DNA from: Myxococcus stipitatus DSM 14675
GTDB taxonomy: Bacteria; Myxococcota; Myxococcia; Myxococcales; Myxococcaceae
Length of the DNA: 64,000 nt
Assembly (NCBI RefSeq): GCF_000331735.1
Contig: NC_020126.1
Coordinates: 7,443,501-7,507,500 of the forward strand
Direction: 5' to 3'
The notes beneath the pieces are model-generated. The model had not been told where the DNA came from. It did no database searches and was given only the letters and a program-made list of their open reading frames with translations. Position numbers and translations under genes: made by a program. Of this stretch, positions 45,044 through 53,923 are shown one piece after another (the first letter of the stretch is position 1; each line of letters opens with the position of its first letter).

Positions 45044-46458
45044 CTTCCCAGCAGCTCCTTCACCTCACGCTGCCAGCGCTCCCCCAGCTCGGGGTGCACC
45101 ATGCGCACGTAGGCGGCATAGCCCTCCAGCCACGCGGGGAAGTCCGCGCGGCCTCGCGCCTGGGACTCCACGCCGTGCTTGCGGCAGTTGGCGAGGATGG
45201 CCTTGAAGCGGCGGCGGTCGTCTCGGGGGATGGCGACCTGCTGGTTGACGGTGAGGCCCGTCACCCGCTGGCGTCCGCCCTGTCGCATGACGCGGCGCTT
45301 GGCGCTGTTCTCCGCGAAGCCCTCCTGCTGGAGGATGGCGTTCACCCACCAGAGGAAGCGGCCCATCCGCTCCGGGGGCTTCGCGAAGGAGAAGGACAGG
45401 TCATCCGCGTAGCGCGTGTACTGACCTCCGGCCTTCTTCGCGAGGGCATGCAGTCGCGCATCCAGGCGGCGGCAGACGAGGTTGGCGATGGCGGGCGACG
45501 TCGGCGCGCCTTGCGGCAACACCCCCGGCCACACCACGGTGCCGTCCGGCAGCCGAGGCCGCCAGGTGGTGAGGCCCGCGAGCGTGGACGCGACCTCCTC
45601 GTTGTAGCCATGCGACTCGAAGAGGCCCTTCACCCGGCGGTAGTGCACGGAGGGGAAGAAGTCCTCCACGTCCACGCGCACCACCACCTGGTTGCCGACG
45701 TGGGCCCGGGCATTCGTCACGGGGGAGCGGCCGGACACGAAGCCGTGCACCGCCTCGTGCGTGGGCATGCGCGCGAGCAACCCTTCGAGCAGGGCCCGCT
45801 GCGCGGCCTTGAGCCTGGCGCGAGGGGCGCAGATGCGGCGCACGCCTCCGGAGCGCTTGGGGGTCTCGAACTCCACGTAGCCCGCGCCGGGGCCGGAGCC
45901 CGGACGCATCAGCGCCTCCAGCTCCGAGGGCTCCACGCCCACCAGCTTCGCCACGTCCTCGCGGGTGCGCAGCTCCGGCAGCACCGGCGTGTCCGCGGGC
46001 TTGCGCTTCACGGGGGTGGCGCGCAGCCCTGGGAAGAGGCCGAAGTTCCAGCCCGTGGGGTTCCACCCGCCCTGGGCGCGGGGGCTCGGGCGGCGCGGAG
46101 GCGCGATGCGCGAGTCGGGGAGCGAGACATCCGCCAACCCCATCTTCTTCACGGCGGCGCGCGCGCAGGAGCCCACGCGGGAGTCGGGGTCCTTCACCCG
46201 GCGGCGGAGCTGGCCCGCGGCGGAGACTCGCGGGAAGAGCAAGGGGATGAGGCGCACGGCCTCCAACCGCTCGCGGGGGTCCACGCTCCCGAGCCTCCGC
46301 GAGACCGTCTCGCTCCAGTGGCGGCTGACGTAGAAGCGGGCCACCTCGTACTCGGCGAGGCCCTGGTGTCGCTCCAGCAACTCCGTGATGCGCTGGAAGT
46401 TCGCCTCCGGGTCCTCCATCAGGGGCTTGAGCTCGAGGAGGAGTGAGACCAGGTCCAT
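45040..46458 (-). CDS. Retron-type reverse transcriptase
   Basis: A 472-residue reverse transcriptase. Residues 55-110 look like HEAT repeats (DPRERLEAVRLIPLLFP, VKDPDSRVGSCARAAVKKMG). The RT core has VTNARAHVGNQ (retron NAxxH, 249-253), VRVDVEDFFPSV (Asp263, motif A), VLPQGAPTSPAIANL (motif B), YTRYADDLSFSF (YADD 350-353) and RQRVTGLTVN (retron VTG, 399-401). Length and long N-terminus resemble myxobacterial retron RTs such as Mx162. ATG 46458 has GGAG 7 nt upstream. The 216-bp gap upstream fits an msr-msd. It should make msDNA primed from the 2'-OH of a guanosine. Confidence 0.93.
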   Translation of the reverse strand: MDLVSLLLELKPLMEDPEANFQRITELLERHQGLAEYEVARFYVSRHWSETVSRRLGSVDPRERLEAVRLIPLLFPRVSAAGQLRRRVKDPDSRVGSCARAAVKKMGLADVSLPDSRIAPPRRPSPRAQGGWNPTGWNFGLFPGLRATPVKRKPADTPVLPELRTREDVAKLVGVEPSELEALMRPGSGPGAGYVEFETPKRSGGVRRICAPRARLKAAQRALLEGLLARMPTHEAVHGFVSGRSPVTNARAHVGNQVVVRVDVEDFFPSVHYRRVKGLFESHGYNEEVASTLAGLTTWRPRLPDGTVVWPGVLPQGAPTSPAIANLVCRRLDARLHALAKKAGGQYTRYADDLSFSFAKPPERMGRFLWWVNAILQQEGFAENSAKRRVMRQGGRQRVTGLTVNQQVAIPRDDRRRFKAILANCRKHGVESQARGRADFPAWLEGYAAYVRMVHPELGERWQREVKELLGR

Positions 46459-46497
46459 GCAGGTGCTCCAGGGCCACCACGATGAGGCGGACTGCGA

Positions 46498-46652
46498 GCT
46501 CCTGGGGACGCCGCCACCTGCACGGCAGAGGCGGACGAGGTCGGGGAAGCCCGCCAGGCGGACCTCGTACCGCATCGTCCTTCAATGGGTGTCATGGGCA
46601 GCCGCGACGTGACATCGCGGACGGAAGGCTGGCTGCACGCGACCCCAGGAGC
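46498..46652 (-). ncRNA. Candidate retron msr-msd
   Basis: This lies in the gap between the HEAT/AKR stop and the RT start, where retron RNA is encoded. A 10-bp inverted repeat, GCTCCTGGGG at 46643-46652 and its complement at 46498-46507 (extended by CGC after one mismatch), fits a1/a2. Between them is a hairpin CCGCGA-7 nt-TCGCGG (46602-46620), msr-like. A long imperfect hairpin follows: 46561-46568 pairs with 46535-46542 (8 bp), then GCGG with CCGC past a bulge, around an 18-nt loop, msd-like. Branch G and exact ends cannot be set by eye. Confidence 0.6.
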
Positions 46653-46674
46653 GGAACGAAGCTCACCACATGTT

Positions 46675-49608
46675 TCAGGATGAAGGAAGTGTGTCGAGCT
46701 CGGAGGGCTCATCTTCTTCCATCAGGGCGAGCAGGGCCTCGCGAGGCCCCCCGGGCGCGCGACGCACCAGGGTGTCCAGCCGCCGTCCCTGGGCGCGCAC
46801 GCGCTCGCCGTGGGCCCGCATCACGGCCAGGGCATCGGGCTCCATCCAGGGACGGGAGAGCACGTCGAGGTTGTGCAGGAGCTCGCGGCGGTTGCGCGGG
46901 GCGGTGAGGCTGGCGCTCACGCCGGGCTGGGACAGCGAATAGCGATAGCAGTCCACGGCGGAGGGGAGCGGCGCGTCGGGCGGAGCTCCGGGCACCGGGC
47001 GGAGGAGTCGGCCGTAGCAGGTCGTGGTGAAGGTGAGCACGCCGGTGCCCTGGCGCTGGGCCTCGGGGAAGAAGGCGGTCTCCGCGCCGGGGTGCGCGGC
47101 GCTGTGGCGGGTCATCACCACGGGCCAGCGGTGGCGCGTCAGGGCGTCGCGCGCGAGGTCTCTCAGGTGCGTGGAGAAGCCGAAGGCGCGCAGCTTGCCT
47201 TCGGCGCGCAGGCGCTCGAGTTCGGCGAAGTCCTCGTCGGAGAGACGCTCGGGGGCGCGGACCCAGAAGAGGAGGAAGACATCGAGCCAGGAGGTGCGCA
47301 GGCGGCGGAGCGCGCCCTCCACGTCGCGCCGCAACGCCCCCGCGCCGGAGTGGTAGGTGCCCGCGACGATGACGGACGCGTCGCGGAGTCCTCGGCCCGC
47401 GCGGAGGAACTGGGTCAACGCGGCGTAGCGAGGCTCCCAGAAGAAGGTGTTGATGCCGGCTTCCCGCGCCTCGAAGAAGGGCTCGCGCGACGTGAGGTGC
47501 GCGCCCGAGAGGACGAGGGGAGACACGCTGAGCCCCGTCTCGCCGAGGGGCCGTGAGGAGGCGCGGGATGGAGGCACGGGCCTCGTGGCGGGCCGCGCGC
47601 GGGGCCGGGCGGGAGCGGTGGGGCGAAGCTGCGCGAGCTCGGGCTCGGCGGTGAAGAGCGCGTCGGGGAACGTCAGGGTCAGGGCCCGGAGGTGGGTGGC
47701 GACGCGGGGAGGCTCGATGGAGCCACGAAGACCCTCGAGGAGCCGGGTGAAGGAGTCGGCATCCGCGTGGCGCAGGCGCCAGGTCCATGCGGCGATGCGC
47801 AGGTCCTCGGCGTTCTCCGAGTGAGCGGGGGCATGCGCTTCATGAAGCAACGCGTCCAGCCGCGTCTCGAGCGAAGCGCATGCCTCCAGCGGAGACGCCG
47901 CCGCCATGCGCACCATGGGCGCGGTGTCACGTGACAAGTGGAGCAAGGCACGCAGCTCCGCCTCATCGCGCTCGGGGTCGAGATGCTCCGCCGCCCGCGC
48001 TCGGACCCAGGGGTCTGGCGAATGGACACACGCGAGCGCGACAGCAGGCGCTTCGTCCTCGTTCATCCGCTCGTTCGAGAGCGCGAGCTCCAGGCCCAGA
48101 CGCCGAAGACTCGCGTCGGGGTCCTCGATGCAAACCCGGAGGGCGCTGTCCATATCCAAGACCGCGGCACGCAGCCACGGGTCTTCGTGGGACTCGGCGT
48201 GCTGCCGCTCGGTCTCCGTCAGCAAGTCGAGTGTCGCCAAGGCCCGCAAGGCCACTGCGCGCACCGCGAGGTCTTCATCCCTCGAAGCCAGGAAGAGGGG
48301 CTCGGGCAGCTCCAGGAAGGCCGCGGCCATCGCAACGGCCCGACGCTCCCGAACCGATGCGGCGCGCGGCGCGAACTCCACCAGCGCCCGGGCGAAGTCC
48401 TCGGCGGCGGCCTGCGAGCGAGGACGGCGCTCCCACGCCGTGATGACCTCCGCACGGACACCCTCGTCGGCGTCAGCCAGGGCGCTCAACGCCAGCCCTC
48501 GACTGTTCGGGTCGTAGACCAGCGCCGAGATGACCGCGCGGCGGACTCCCACTCCGGAGTGCGCCGCGAGACTCCGAACCTGCTCGAGCAGTCGCGCCTG
48601 GTCGTGCTTCACCGCGATGCGCGCGGCCCACGCCAACGCACCCGGTCTGGGCGGCGCCGCGAGGATGCGCTCCGCGAGGTCCACTTCATCCACGACGAGC
48701 CGCTCGAGCAGCGCACGGGCCTCGTCCTGGGCATGAGGAACCCGAGGCTCATCGAGCCAATGCAACGCCAGGCGCATCGCCTCCGGGTCCTTGCGCTCAC
48801 GAAGCCGCCGACGCGCGAGCACGCGCAGCGGTTCGTGCGGATCCCCCAGCCACTCCACCCACTCCCGCGCGGACAGGGACTCGGCTGCCCGAGCCTCCAG
48901 ACGCGCGGTGGTCACAGCGGGGTCCTCACTGGCCATCGAGGCTCCGAGCGCCAGGCCCTCGGACGAGAACCGCTGCCCGATGGAGGCCCCTTCACCGTGA
49001 CGAACCTCCCCCAACGGCGACGCCTGCGCCTCGGTCCCCCACTCCAGCTCCAGCCACGCGACCGCCGAGCGCATCGGCCCTCGCGCCTGCTCCGGCTTCG
49101 CCGCCACCTCGCGTACGCGCCGCCGAAGCGACTCGTTCCCCTCCCCCAGCCAGCTGAGCGCCTGCACCGCCGCATGGCGCACACGCCAGAACGGGTCCTC
49201 CAATGCCGCCAGCAACACCTCCACCGCCCCCGCACCCACCACCGAAGCCGCGGCCCGAATCGCCGCGCGTCGCACCCACCAGGCGGGCTCTTCCCGCACC
49301 GCGCGCGAAGCCCGAGGCCCCAGCGCCTCCGCTCCCAGCCGAGCCAGCGCGCGCCACGCACGCTCTCGCACCAGCGGCATCACATCCTCGAGCGCCTCGA
49401 GCAGCGCGGGGACGAAGCGCGCGTCCCGGGCATCTCCCAGCCGGCGCGCGGAGATGGCTCGCACCTCCGCGTCCTCGTCTGTGAGCAGGGCCTGTCTCAG
49501 CGCATAGCGCCCGGCGAGCACCGCCGAGTCCACGGCGCCCGCCGCCTCGCGCCGCACCGTGACGTCCTCATCCAGCAGCCTCACGGGGGCCGGGTCCATA
49601 TCGAGCAT
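46675..49608 (-). CDS. HEAT-repeat/aldo-keto-reductase-like fusion protein
   Basis: A 977-residue protein. Residues 1-650 are about fifteen HEAT/PBS-lyase-type repeats (DEDAEVRAISARRLGDARD, DPFWRVRHAAVQALSWLG), a protein-binding solenoid. Residues 690-950 are an aldo/keto reductase barrel: PLGETGLSVSPLVLSG, REAGINTFFWEPRYA, LRTSWLDVFLLFWVR, KLRAFGFSTHLRDLARDA. Of the Asp-Tyr-Lys-His tetrad, the Asp is Trp, the Lys region is VAGTY and the His is Phe, so reductase activity is doubtful. It ends 22 bp before the putative msr and may be co-transcribed with the retron. Confidence 0.85.
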   Translation of the reverse strand: MLDMDPAPVRLLDEDVTVRREAAGAVDSAVLAGRYALRQALLTDEDAEVRAISARRLGDARDARFVPALLEALEDVMPLVRERAWRALARLGAEALGPRASRAVREEPAWWVRRAAIRAAASVVGAGAVEVLLAALEDPFWRVRHAAVQALSWLGEGNESLRRRVREVAAKPEQARGPMRSAVAWLELEWGTEAQASPLGEVRHGEGASIGQRFSSEGLALGASMASEDPAVTTARLEARAAESLSAREWVEWLGDPHEPLRVLARRRLRERKDPEAMRLALHWLDEPRVPHAQDEARALLERLVVDEVDLAERILAAPPRPGALAWAARIAVKHDQARLLEQVRSLAAHSGVGVRRAVISALVYDPNSRGLALSALADADEGVRAEVITAWERRPRSQAAAEDFARALVEFAPRAASVRERRAVAMAAAFLELPEPLFLASRDEDLAVRAVALRALATLDLLTETERQHAESHEDPWLRAAVLDMDSALRVCIEDPDASLRRLGLELALSNERMNEDEAPAVALACVHSPDPWVRARAAEHLDPERDEAELRALLHLSRDTAPMVRMAAASPLEACASLETRLDALLHEAHAPAHSENAEDLRIAAWTWRLRHADADSFTRLLEGLRGSIEPPRVATHLRALTLTFPDALFTAEPELAQLRPTAPARPRARPATRPVPPSRASSRPLGETGLSVSPLVLSGAHLTSREPFFEAREAGINTFFWEPRYAALTQFLRAGRGLRDASVIVAGTYHSGAGALRRDVEGALRRLRTSWLDVFLLFWVRAPERLSDEDFAELERLRAEGKLRAFGFSTHLRDLARDALTRHRWPVVMTRHSAAHPGAETAFFPEAQRQGTGVLTFTTTCYGRLLRPVPGAPPDAPLPSAVDCYRYSLSQPGVSASLTAPRNRRELLHNLDVLSRPWMEPDALAVMRAHGERVRAQGRRLDTLVRRAPGGPREALLALMEEDEPSELDTLPSS

Positions 49609-49644
49609 CGACGGAGACTCTAGGCGCCCTGCTACACTGTGCCC

Positions 49645-50277
49645 ATGCCCGACATGCTGGCCATCATCAGCAAGGCCATTTTCGAGAAGGAGGCCCCGGG
49701 CCTCTCACCCGGCCAGGTCCTTGCCACGGACCGGTATCGCAGCCAGAGCAAGCACCTGGCGCCCCTCGAGGCCGGAGGTCGTCTCTTCCTCGTCACCGTG
49801 CGTCCCCCCAACGAAGCCCTCTGGCTCGTCGCGGTGCTGGAGGGCCTCTCCTCGGATGACGAGGGCTGGGTCGGCCGCAAGAACCGCGTCCCCATCTCGG
49901 ACGTCACCTCGGCCATCCCGCGGCTGCGCTTCGAGTCCGGCAAGGGACTCCAGGCCGCGAAGGGCGCCCTGGGCATGTCCCTCCAGACGCCTCGAACCCT
50001 CACCGCCGCGGACGCGGAGCTCCTGCTGTCGAGCTCCGGAACCCGCCCCGTCAACTTCACCGCGCACCAGGAGACCTCCGCCCTGCCGTGCCTGTGCAAG
50101 CAGTGCCTGCCCCGAAGCGGTGAGCACGCGGAGGTCCAGGGCATGCGCTTCACCCGAGCCCAGATGGAGAGCGAGGGACGCATGCTCTACTACTGGCTGC
50201 CCGAGGAGCTTCAGCGACAGGCGCGAGCCGTCGGAGAGGCGGTTCGCACCGCCTTCGTGGGACGGCTCGGCGCCTGA
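49645..50277 (+). CDS. Conserved hypothetical protein
   Basis: A 210-residue protein with no signal peptide or TM helix. The N-terminal half is a beta-rich domain (RLFLVTVRPPNEALWLVAVL); the middle has a helix-strand mix and the C-terminal part carries LPCLCKQCLPRSG, a possible zinc-binding CxCxxC. ATG 49645 is preferred to GTG 49639. It is divergent from the HEAT/AKR gene with only 36 bp between the starts, so their promoters must overlap or lie inside the genes. No family recognised. Confidence 0.65.
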   Translation: MPDMLAIISKAIFEKEAPGLSPGQVLATDRYRSQSKHLAPLEAGGRLFLVTVRPPNEALWLVAVLEGLSSDDEGWVGRKNRVPISDVTSAIPRLRFESGKGLQAAKGALGMSLQTPRTLTAADAELLLSSSGTRPVNFTAHQETSALPCLCKQCLPRSGEHAEVQGMRFTRAQMESEGRMLYYWLPEELQRQARAVGEAVRTAFVGRLGA

Positions 50278-50498
50278 GAATCAGGCGTCCACGCGGCGGC
50301 CGGTGAAGCACACCGTGCTGGTACACGTGTGGGTCTTGACGTCGTAGGCACTCGTGCCGAAACCGCCGCACTGGAGCGCCAACCCCATCATGCGCCCAGG
50401 GCGCCTGACTTCACGAACGACCGCTTCATCATCCAAGTCCTCTCGAATTCGAGAACCACCGCACGGGCGAGCTCGGTCCAGCGCCCGCCCCGTGCGAA

Positions 50499-50527
50499 GC
50501 GCCCATCCCGCGAGTCGGGACGGGCGC
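50499..50527 (-). terminator. Hairpin after amidase gene
   Basis: GCGCCCATCCCG pairs with CGGGACGGGCGC (one G-U) around CGAGT, 9 bp after the stop at 50536 in the minus direction. Confidence 0.6.
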
Positions 50528-50535
50528 GGCCCGCG

Positions 50536-51330
50536 TCACTGGATCTTCTTCTCGGTGGCGCGGACGATGCGGCCGAAGTCGAAGTTCTCCGACGGGTCCT
50601 TCTTCTGCGGGTTCGTCTCCTTGTGGCCCACGACGTTGCCCGAGGGGACGTCGTAGCGCTTGGCCAGGTACGGCACGAGCTTCTCGAGCGCCTTGTACTG
50701 GGCCTCGGTGTAGCCGTCCTTGCCGTCGCCCTCGTTGACGATCTCGATGCCGATGGAACGGTCGTTCACATCCTTGCCCTTCTCGTCGCGCAGCTGTCCG
50801 CCACCCGCATGCCAGGCGCGCTTCTCGTCACCGACGAGCTGGAAGATGGTCCCGTCCTTCCCAATCATGTAGTGGGAGCTGACCTTGCCGTTCTTCTTGT
50901 CCTTCAACCACTGCTCGCCCTTCTTGAAGACGCCCTGCCCGTCCGTGTCTCCGGTGAGCGTCGTGAGGCTGTTCCGGTCGGAGCCGTCGGCGGTGTGGTG
51001 GAGGACGATGGTGTCGATGTCCGCACCCGCGGGCCGGTCGTTGTAGCGGTCCGACTTCGCGGGACGCACCTGCATCTCCGGCGTCGGGTTGGACGGGTCC
51101 GTGGACGGAGGCGTCAGCGGCGCAGGGCCCTTGGGCGCCGTCCCGGTGCCGTAGCCCGGAGGCGGAGTGCCGGGGCTCGGGGAGGGCGTGGGGCTCTTCT
51201 TCGAGGGCTCGAAGGTGTCGGGGCGCGGAGAAGGCGATGCGCCAGGCGTCGGCTTCGGCGTGGGTCGCGGCTCATCCCTGAGCGGACGCAGGAGGGTGTT
51301 GCTCACGAAGCGCTTGATGGGATTGAACAT
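50536..51330 (-). CDS. N-acetylmuramoyl-L-alanine amidase (Amidase_2)
   Basis: A 264-residue peptidoglycan amidase of the T7-lysozyme/PGRP fold. Zinc ligands are the first His of IDTIVLHHTADG, a His in SGNVVGHKETNP and a later acidic/Cys-equivalent position; HYMIGKDGTIFQLV and KRAWHAGGGQ are typical strands. Residues 20-90 are a Pro/Ser/Thr-rich disordered region and there is no Sec signal (starts MFNPIKRFVSNTLLRPL). Export, if any, would need a non-Sec route. It cleaves the bond between MurNAc and L-Ala. Confidence 0.85.
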   Translation of the reverse strand: MFNPIKRFVSNTLLRPLRDEPRPTPKPTPGASPSPRPDTFEPSKKSPTPSPSPGTPPPGYGTGTAPKGPAPLTPPSTDPSNPTPEMQVRPAKSDRYNDRPAGADIDTIVLHHTADGSDRNSLTTLTGDTDGQGVFKKGEQWLKDKKNGKVSSHYMIGKDGTIFQLVGDEKRAWHAGGGQLRDEKGKDVNDRSIGIEIVNEGDGKDGYTEAQYKALEKLVPYLAKRYDVPSGNVVGHKETNPQKKDPSENFDFGRIVRATEKKIQ

Positions 51331-51462
51331 GGGGGAACCCTGGGGGTCGGGGGTGTGGGATGGGGTGCGAAGAACAACCAGATTATCGCTGCCCGATATC
51401 GCGAGTTGCGCCTTCCCAGAAAGAAAGAATCAACGCGGACCCACCGGTGATTCCCTCTGAGT

Positions 51463-52677
51463 TCACGATCTCCGCCGAGTCCCCCGCGCCTCGATGCGCG
51501 CATGCACTTCGTCAATCATCAGGTCCACGCGCTCGCTGAGCCATTGCTCGAAGCGCGCGAACCGAGGAGCGGGCTTGCGAGGCGGTGACGACACCTCCGC
51601 CGCGGCGACCGTGGGGCGAGGAGGCAGCGGCGCGTCCCCCGCCAATCCATCCCGACGCAGCGCTCCGAGCGCGGCGTCCCTGTCCGCGGCGAGCTTCGGA
51701 GACCCAAGCCCCTTCTTCAGCACCTGCAGGGCCCGCGAGAGTTCGTCACCTTCCGCCGCGCACAGGCGAGGCCAGAGCGGCCCCCGGATGGCCGCGAGCT
51801 TCTCGCGCTGAGTCACCTTCGCATCCGCGAACAACTCCGTGAGCTCCGACACGAGCGGGGTCGACAGTGGAGCCACGGAATGAGCCACGCCGCCGCCCCT
51901 GTGCTCCAGCTCCAGCAACTCCCGAGGGTCGGGGCCCTGATACAGCTCCGACTCCTCGTGATACCCGAGGTAGAGCGGCGCTTCGCCTGCGGCATCGCGG
52001 AAGTCACAGACGTAGAACCAGTCATCGCCGTTGTGGTGGTCGCAGACTCGCAGCAGGCGAGGCGACTCGATGCCACGGAACAGCGCACTCGCCCGCCAGG
52101 CGAAGTCATGACTCCGGTCCATCAGCGAGCGGGAGTGCGAGACCAGCATCTCGGGCGGAGTCGTCGCATCCGACCACGCGTTCAGGAACGACACACTTCC
52201 AACCCGTGAAAGGAAGTCACGGTAGGACGGAGGAAGCGCGAAGCCGAGCTCGCTCTCGACTCGCGCGAGCAAGGCGGGCTCGACGGGACGGCCCTGCCCC
52301 ACCGCCTGCTCACATTCGCCGAACTCCACCTCCAGCGCGGCGGAGTGGCCCGCCGACTTCAGCTCGGCGAGCCAGGTGTTTCCACGCGAGATGGCCTCGG
52401 CGAAGGTCTCCGGGCCGTGCTCCTGGAAGTGCGCCCTGAGCGCCCCCAGCGAAGCGGGCTGCATCCGAGGTGCCTCCGGGTCCTGGGGACGTTGGACGTA
52501 GGCGAAGCCCTCGGAGAGCCGAGCCGCGACGAGCGCCCGGGCCTGGGTGAGCGCCTCGCGGTGCGTGCCACAGGCGAAGGTCTCCTCGCCGTGGCGGGTG
52601 CTGACGCTGACGCGGTCACCCGTCACGTCGATGCCGCAGGACTCCCTGCCCCGGGAGAGCCGATAACGTGTGGTCAT
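51463..52677 (-). CDS. WGR-like/SUKH-domain protein
   Basis: A 404-residue cytoplasmic protein. Residues 1-65 (VTGDRVSVSTRHGEETFACG, then an ARALVAARLSEGFAY helix) resemble a divergent WGR domain without the WGR triplet. Residues 130-280 match SMI1/KNR4 (SUKH): PALLARVESELGFALPPSYR, DFLSRVGSV, LLRVCDHHNGDDWFYVCDF. A Pro-rich linker and a basic C-terminal helix follow. SUKH proteins often act as immunity factors, but no toxin gene lies next to it. Role unknown. Confidence 0.75.
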   Translation of the reverse strand: MTTRYRLSRGRESCGIDVTGDRVSVSTRHGEETFACGTHREALTQARALVAARLSEGFAYVQRPQDPEAPRMQPASLGALRAHFQEHGPETFAEAISRGNTWLAELKSAGHSAALEVEFGECEQAVGQGRPVEPALLARVESELGFALPPSYRDFLSRVGSVSFLNAWSDATTPPEMLVSHSRSLMDRSHDFAWRASALFRGIESPRLLRVCDHHNGDDWFYVCDFRDAAGEAPLYLGYHEESELYQGPDPRELLELEHRGGGVAHSVAPLSTPLVSELTELFADAKVTQREKLAAIRGPLWPRLCAAEGDELSRALQVLKKGLGSPKLAADRDAALGALRRDGLAGDAPLPPRPTVAAAEVSSPPRKPAPRFARFEQWLSERVDLMIDEVHARIEARGTRRRS

Positions 52678-52724
52678 TCATCGGCAGCAACCCAGATTGG
52701 CTGGAGCGGGTCAAACCGGAAGCA

Positions 52725-53825
52725 CTAACGCGCGGGTGCCTGCCCGGGGTTCCAGAGGTCGATGCTGAGAGCGCCACTCGGATAGTTCATCCAGCCCCAC
52801 GGGTCGAAGCCCCGCGGAGCCTCCCATCCATAGGGCTCGATGTTGCTCGTCATGGGCGGGTGGTCCGTGCTCGGGATGGAGTAGGCACGGCGGTACTCCG
52901 ACGCGGTGTTCGTCAGGCGCGTCACGGCCAGATGCAAGTGAGGGCCCCCCGCGCACCCCGTCTCACCGGACAAGCCGATGACCTGCCCTTTCTTGACGCG
53001 CTGCCCGGCCACGACGGAGTAGGAGTCCACGTGGGCGTAGTAGGTCACGAACCGCTCCTCGTACTCGCCCGAACCGACGATGTGTTGGATGTAGACCTCC
53101 TTCTGGATGGGAGATTCGCAGGGCACCTTCCGGTCCCGGGCGAGCAGGACGACACCATCCGCCACGGAGAGAACGGGCGTGCCCGTGGGCACGGTCCAGT
53201 CGTGGCCGTCATGGTCATTGACAGCCACCGTGTTCGACATGTCGATGCCGTGGGACTCCACGATGTGCGCATTCGCCAGCCCCGGCTGGTCGAAGCCGTT
53301 GACGTCGACCGTGACGTCTCCCTGCGCGAAGTCGAAGCCCCCCGGGAAATGGCCCTGGATCCTCGTGCTCGCCGAGAAGGGCGAATCGAAGAGGGGCAGC
53401 GCATCCGGCGCGACGGTGAACACACACCCCCTGCGCTGACTCGCCAGGGCTTCGTCGACGGCGGACTTCAGGGGACCAGCGCCCACCCCTCTCCAGTAGT
53501 CGACCCCATTCCGGCACCGCATGACGACGTTGTTCAGGCCGTGGGTGGAGTAGAGGCCGGCATGCGCGACACGGCCTTCGGCCTGCTGGTCGCGCAGGCG
53601 ACCACACGGGTCCGACTTCGAGGAGGGCTCCCACTCCAACGCCCAGCGGTCACCGCGCCAGAGCATGCTGCAGTAGTGCCCCATGCCCGGCGGCACGGCG
53701 ATGTTCGGATTCGCGGCGTCATCGGGCGCCTCCTGCTGGCGCACGCTCCTTCCACCCCCACAAGCCAACAGGACCCCAGCGACGAGCACCACGGGGAGAC
53801 GGAGATTCATCACAGTCGAGTTCAT
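52725..53825 (-). CDS. M23-family peptidase lipoprotein
   Basis: A 366-residue exported protein with lipobox LLAC (VVLVAGVLLACGGG). The C-terminal 180 residues are a LytM/M23 zinc domain: NDHDGHDWTVPTGTPVLSVA, VTYYAHVDSYSVVAGQRVKK and GCAGGPHLHLAV with the HxH pair. The first motif reads HDGHDW where HxxxxxxxD is usual, so the zinc site seems complete. The N-terminal domain has Cys (HYCSM, DPCGR, MRCRNG, RGCVF). It may cut peptidoglycan cross-bridges of self or prey. Confidence 0.85.
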   Translation of the reverse strand: MNSTVMNLRLPVVLVAGVLLACGGGRSVRQQEAPDDAANPNIAVPPGMGHYCSMLWRGDRWALEWEPSSKSDPCGRLRDQQAEGRVAHAGLYSTHGLNNVVMRCRNGVDYWRGVGAGPLKSAVDEALASQRRGCVFTVAPDALPLFDSPFSASTRIQGHFPGGFDFAQGDVTVDVNGFDQPGLANAHIVESHGIDMSNTVAVNDHDGHDWTVPTGTPVLSVADGVVLLARDRKVPCESPIQKEVYIQHIVGSGEYEERFVTYYAHVDSYSVVAGQRVKKGQVIGLSGETGCAGGPHLHLAVTRLTNTASEYRRAYSIPSTDHPPMTSNIEPYGWEAPRGFDPWGWMNYPSGALSIDLWNPGQAPAR

Positions 53826-53923
53826 GCAACGGACACCATTCGCGGGTTCCGTCGAGCATGCCCGTCCTCACCGCCGACACCGAGAAGTCGTTGCGCGCCG
53901 AGGGGTATCCCATACCGACGCAC

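Noticed and set aside
46459..46575. In-frame N-terminal extension of the reverse transcriptase to 46575
   Set aside because: It would cover the candidate msd hairpin and a2 repeat; a good ribosome-binding site precedes ATG 46458.
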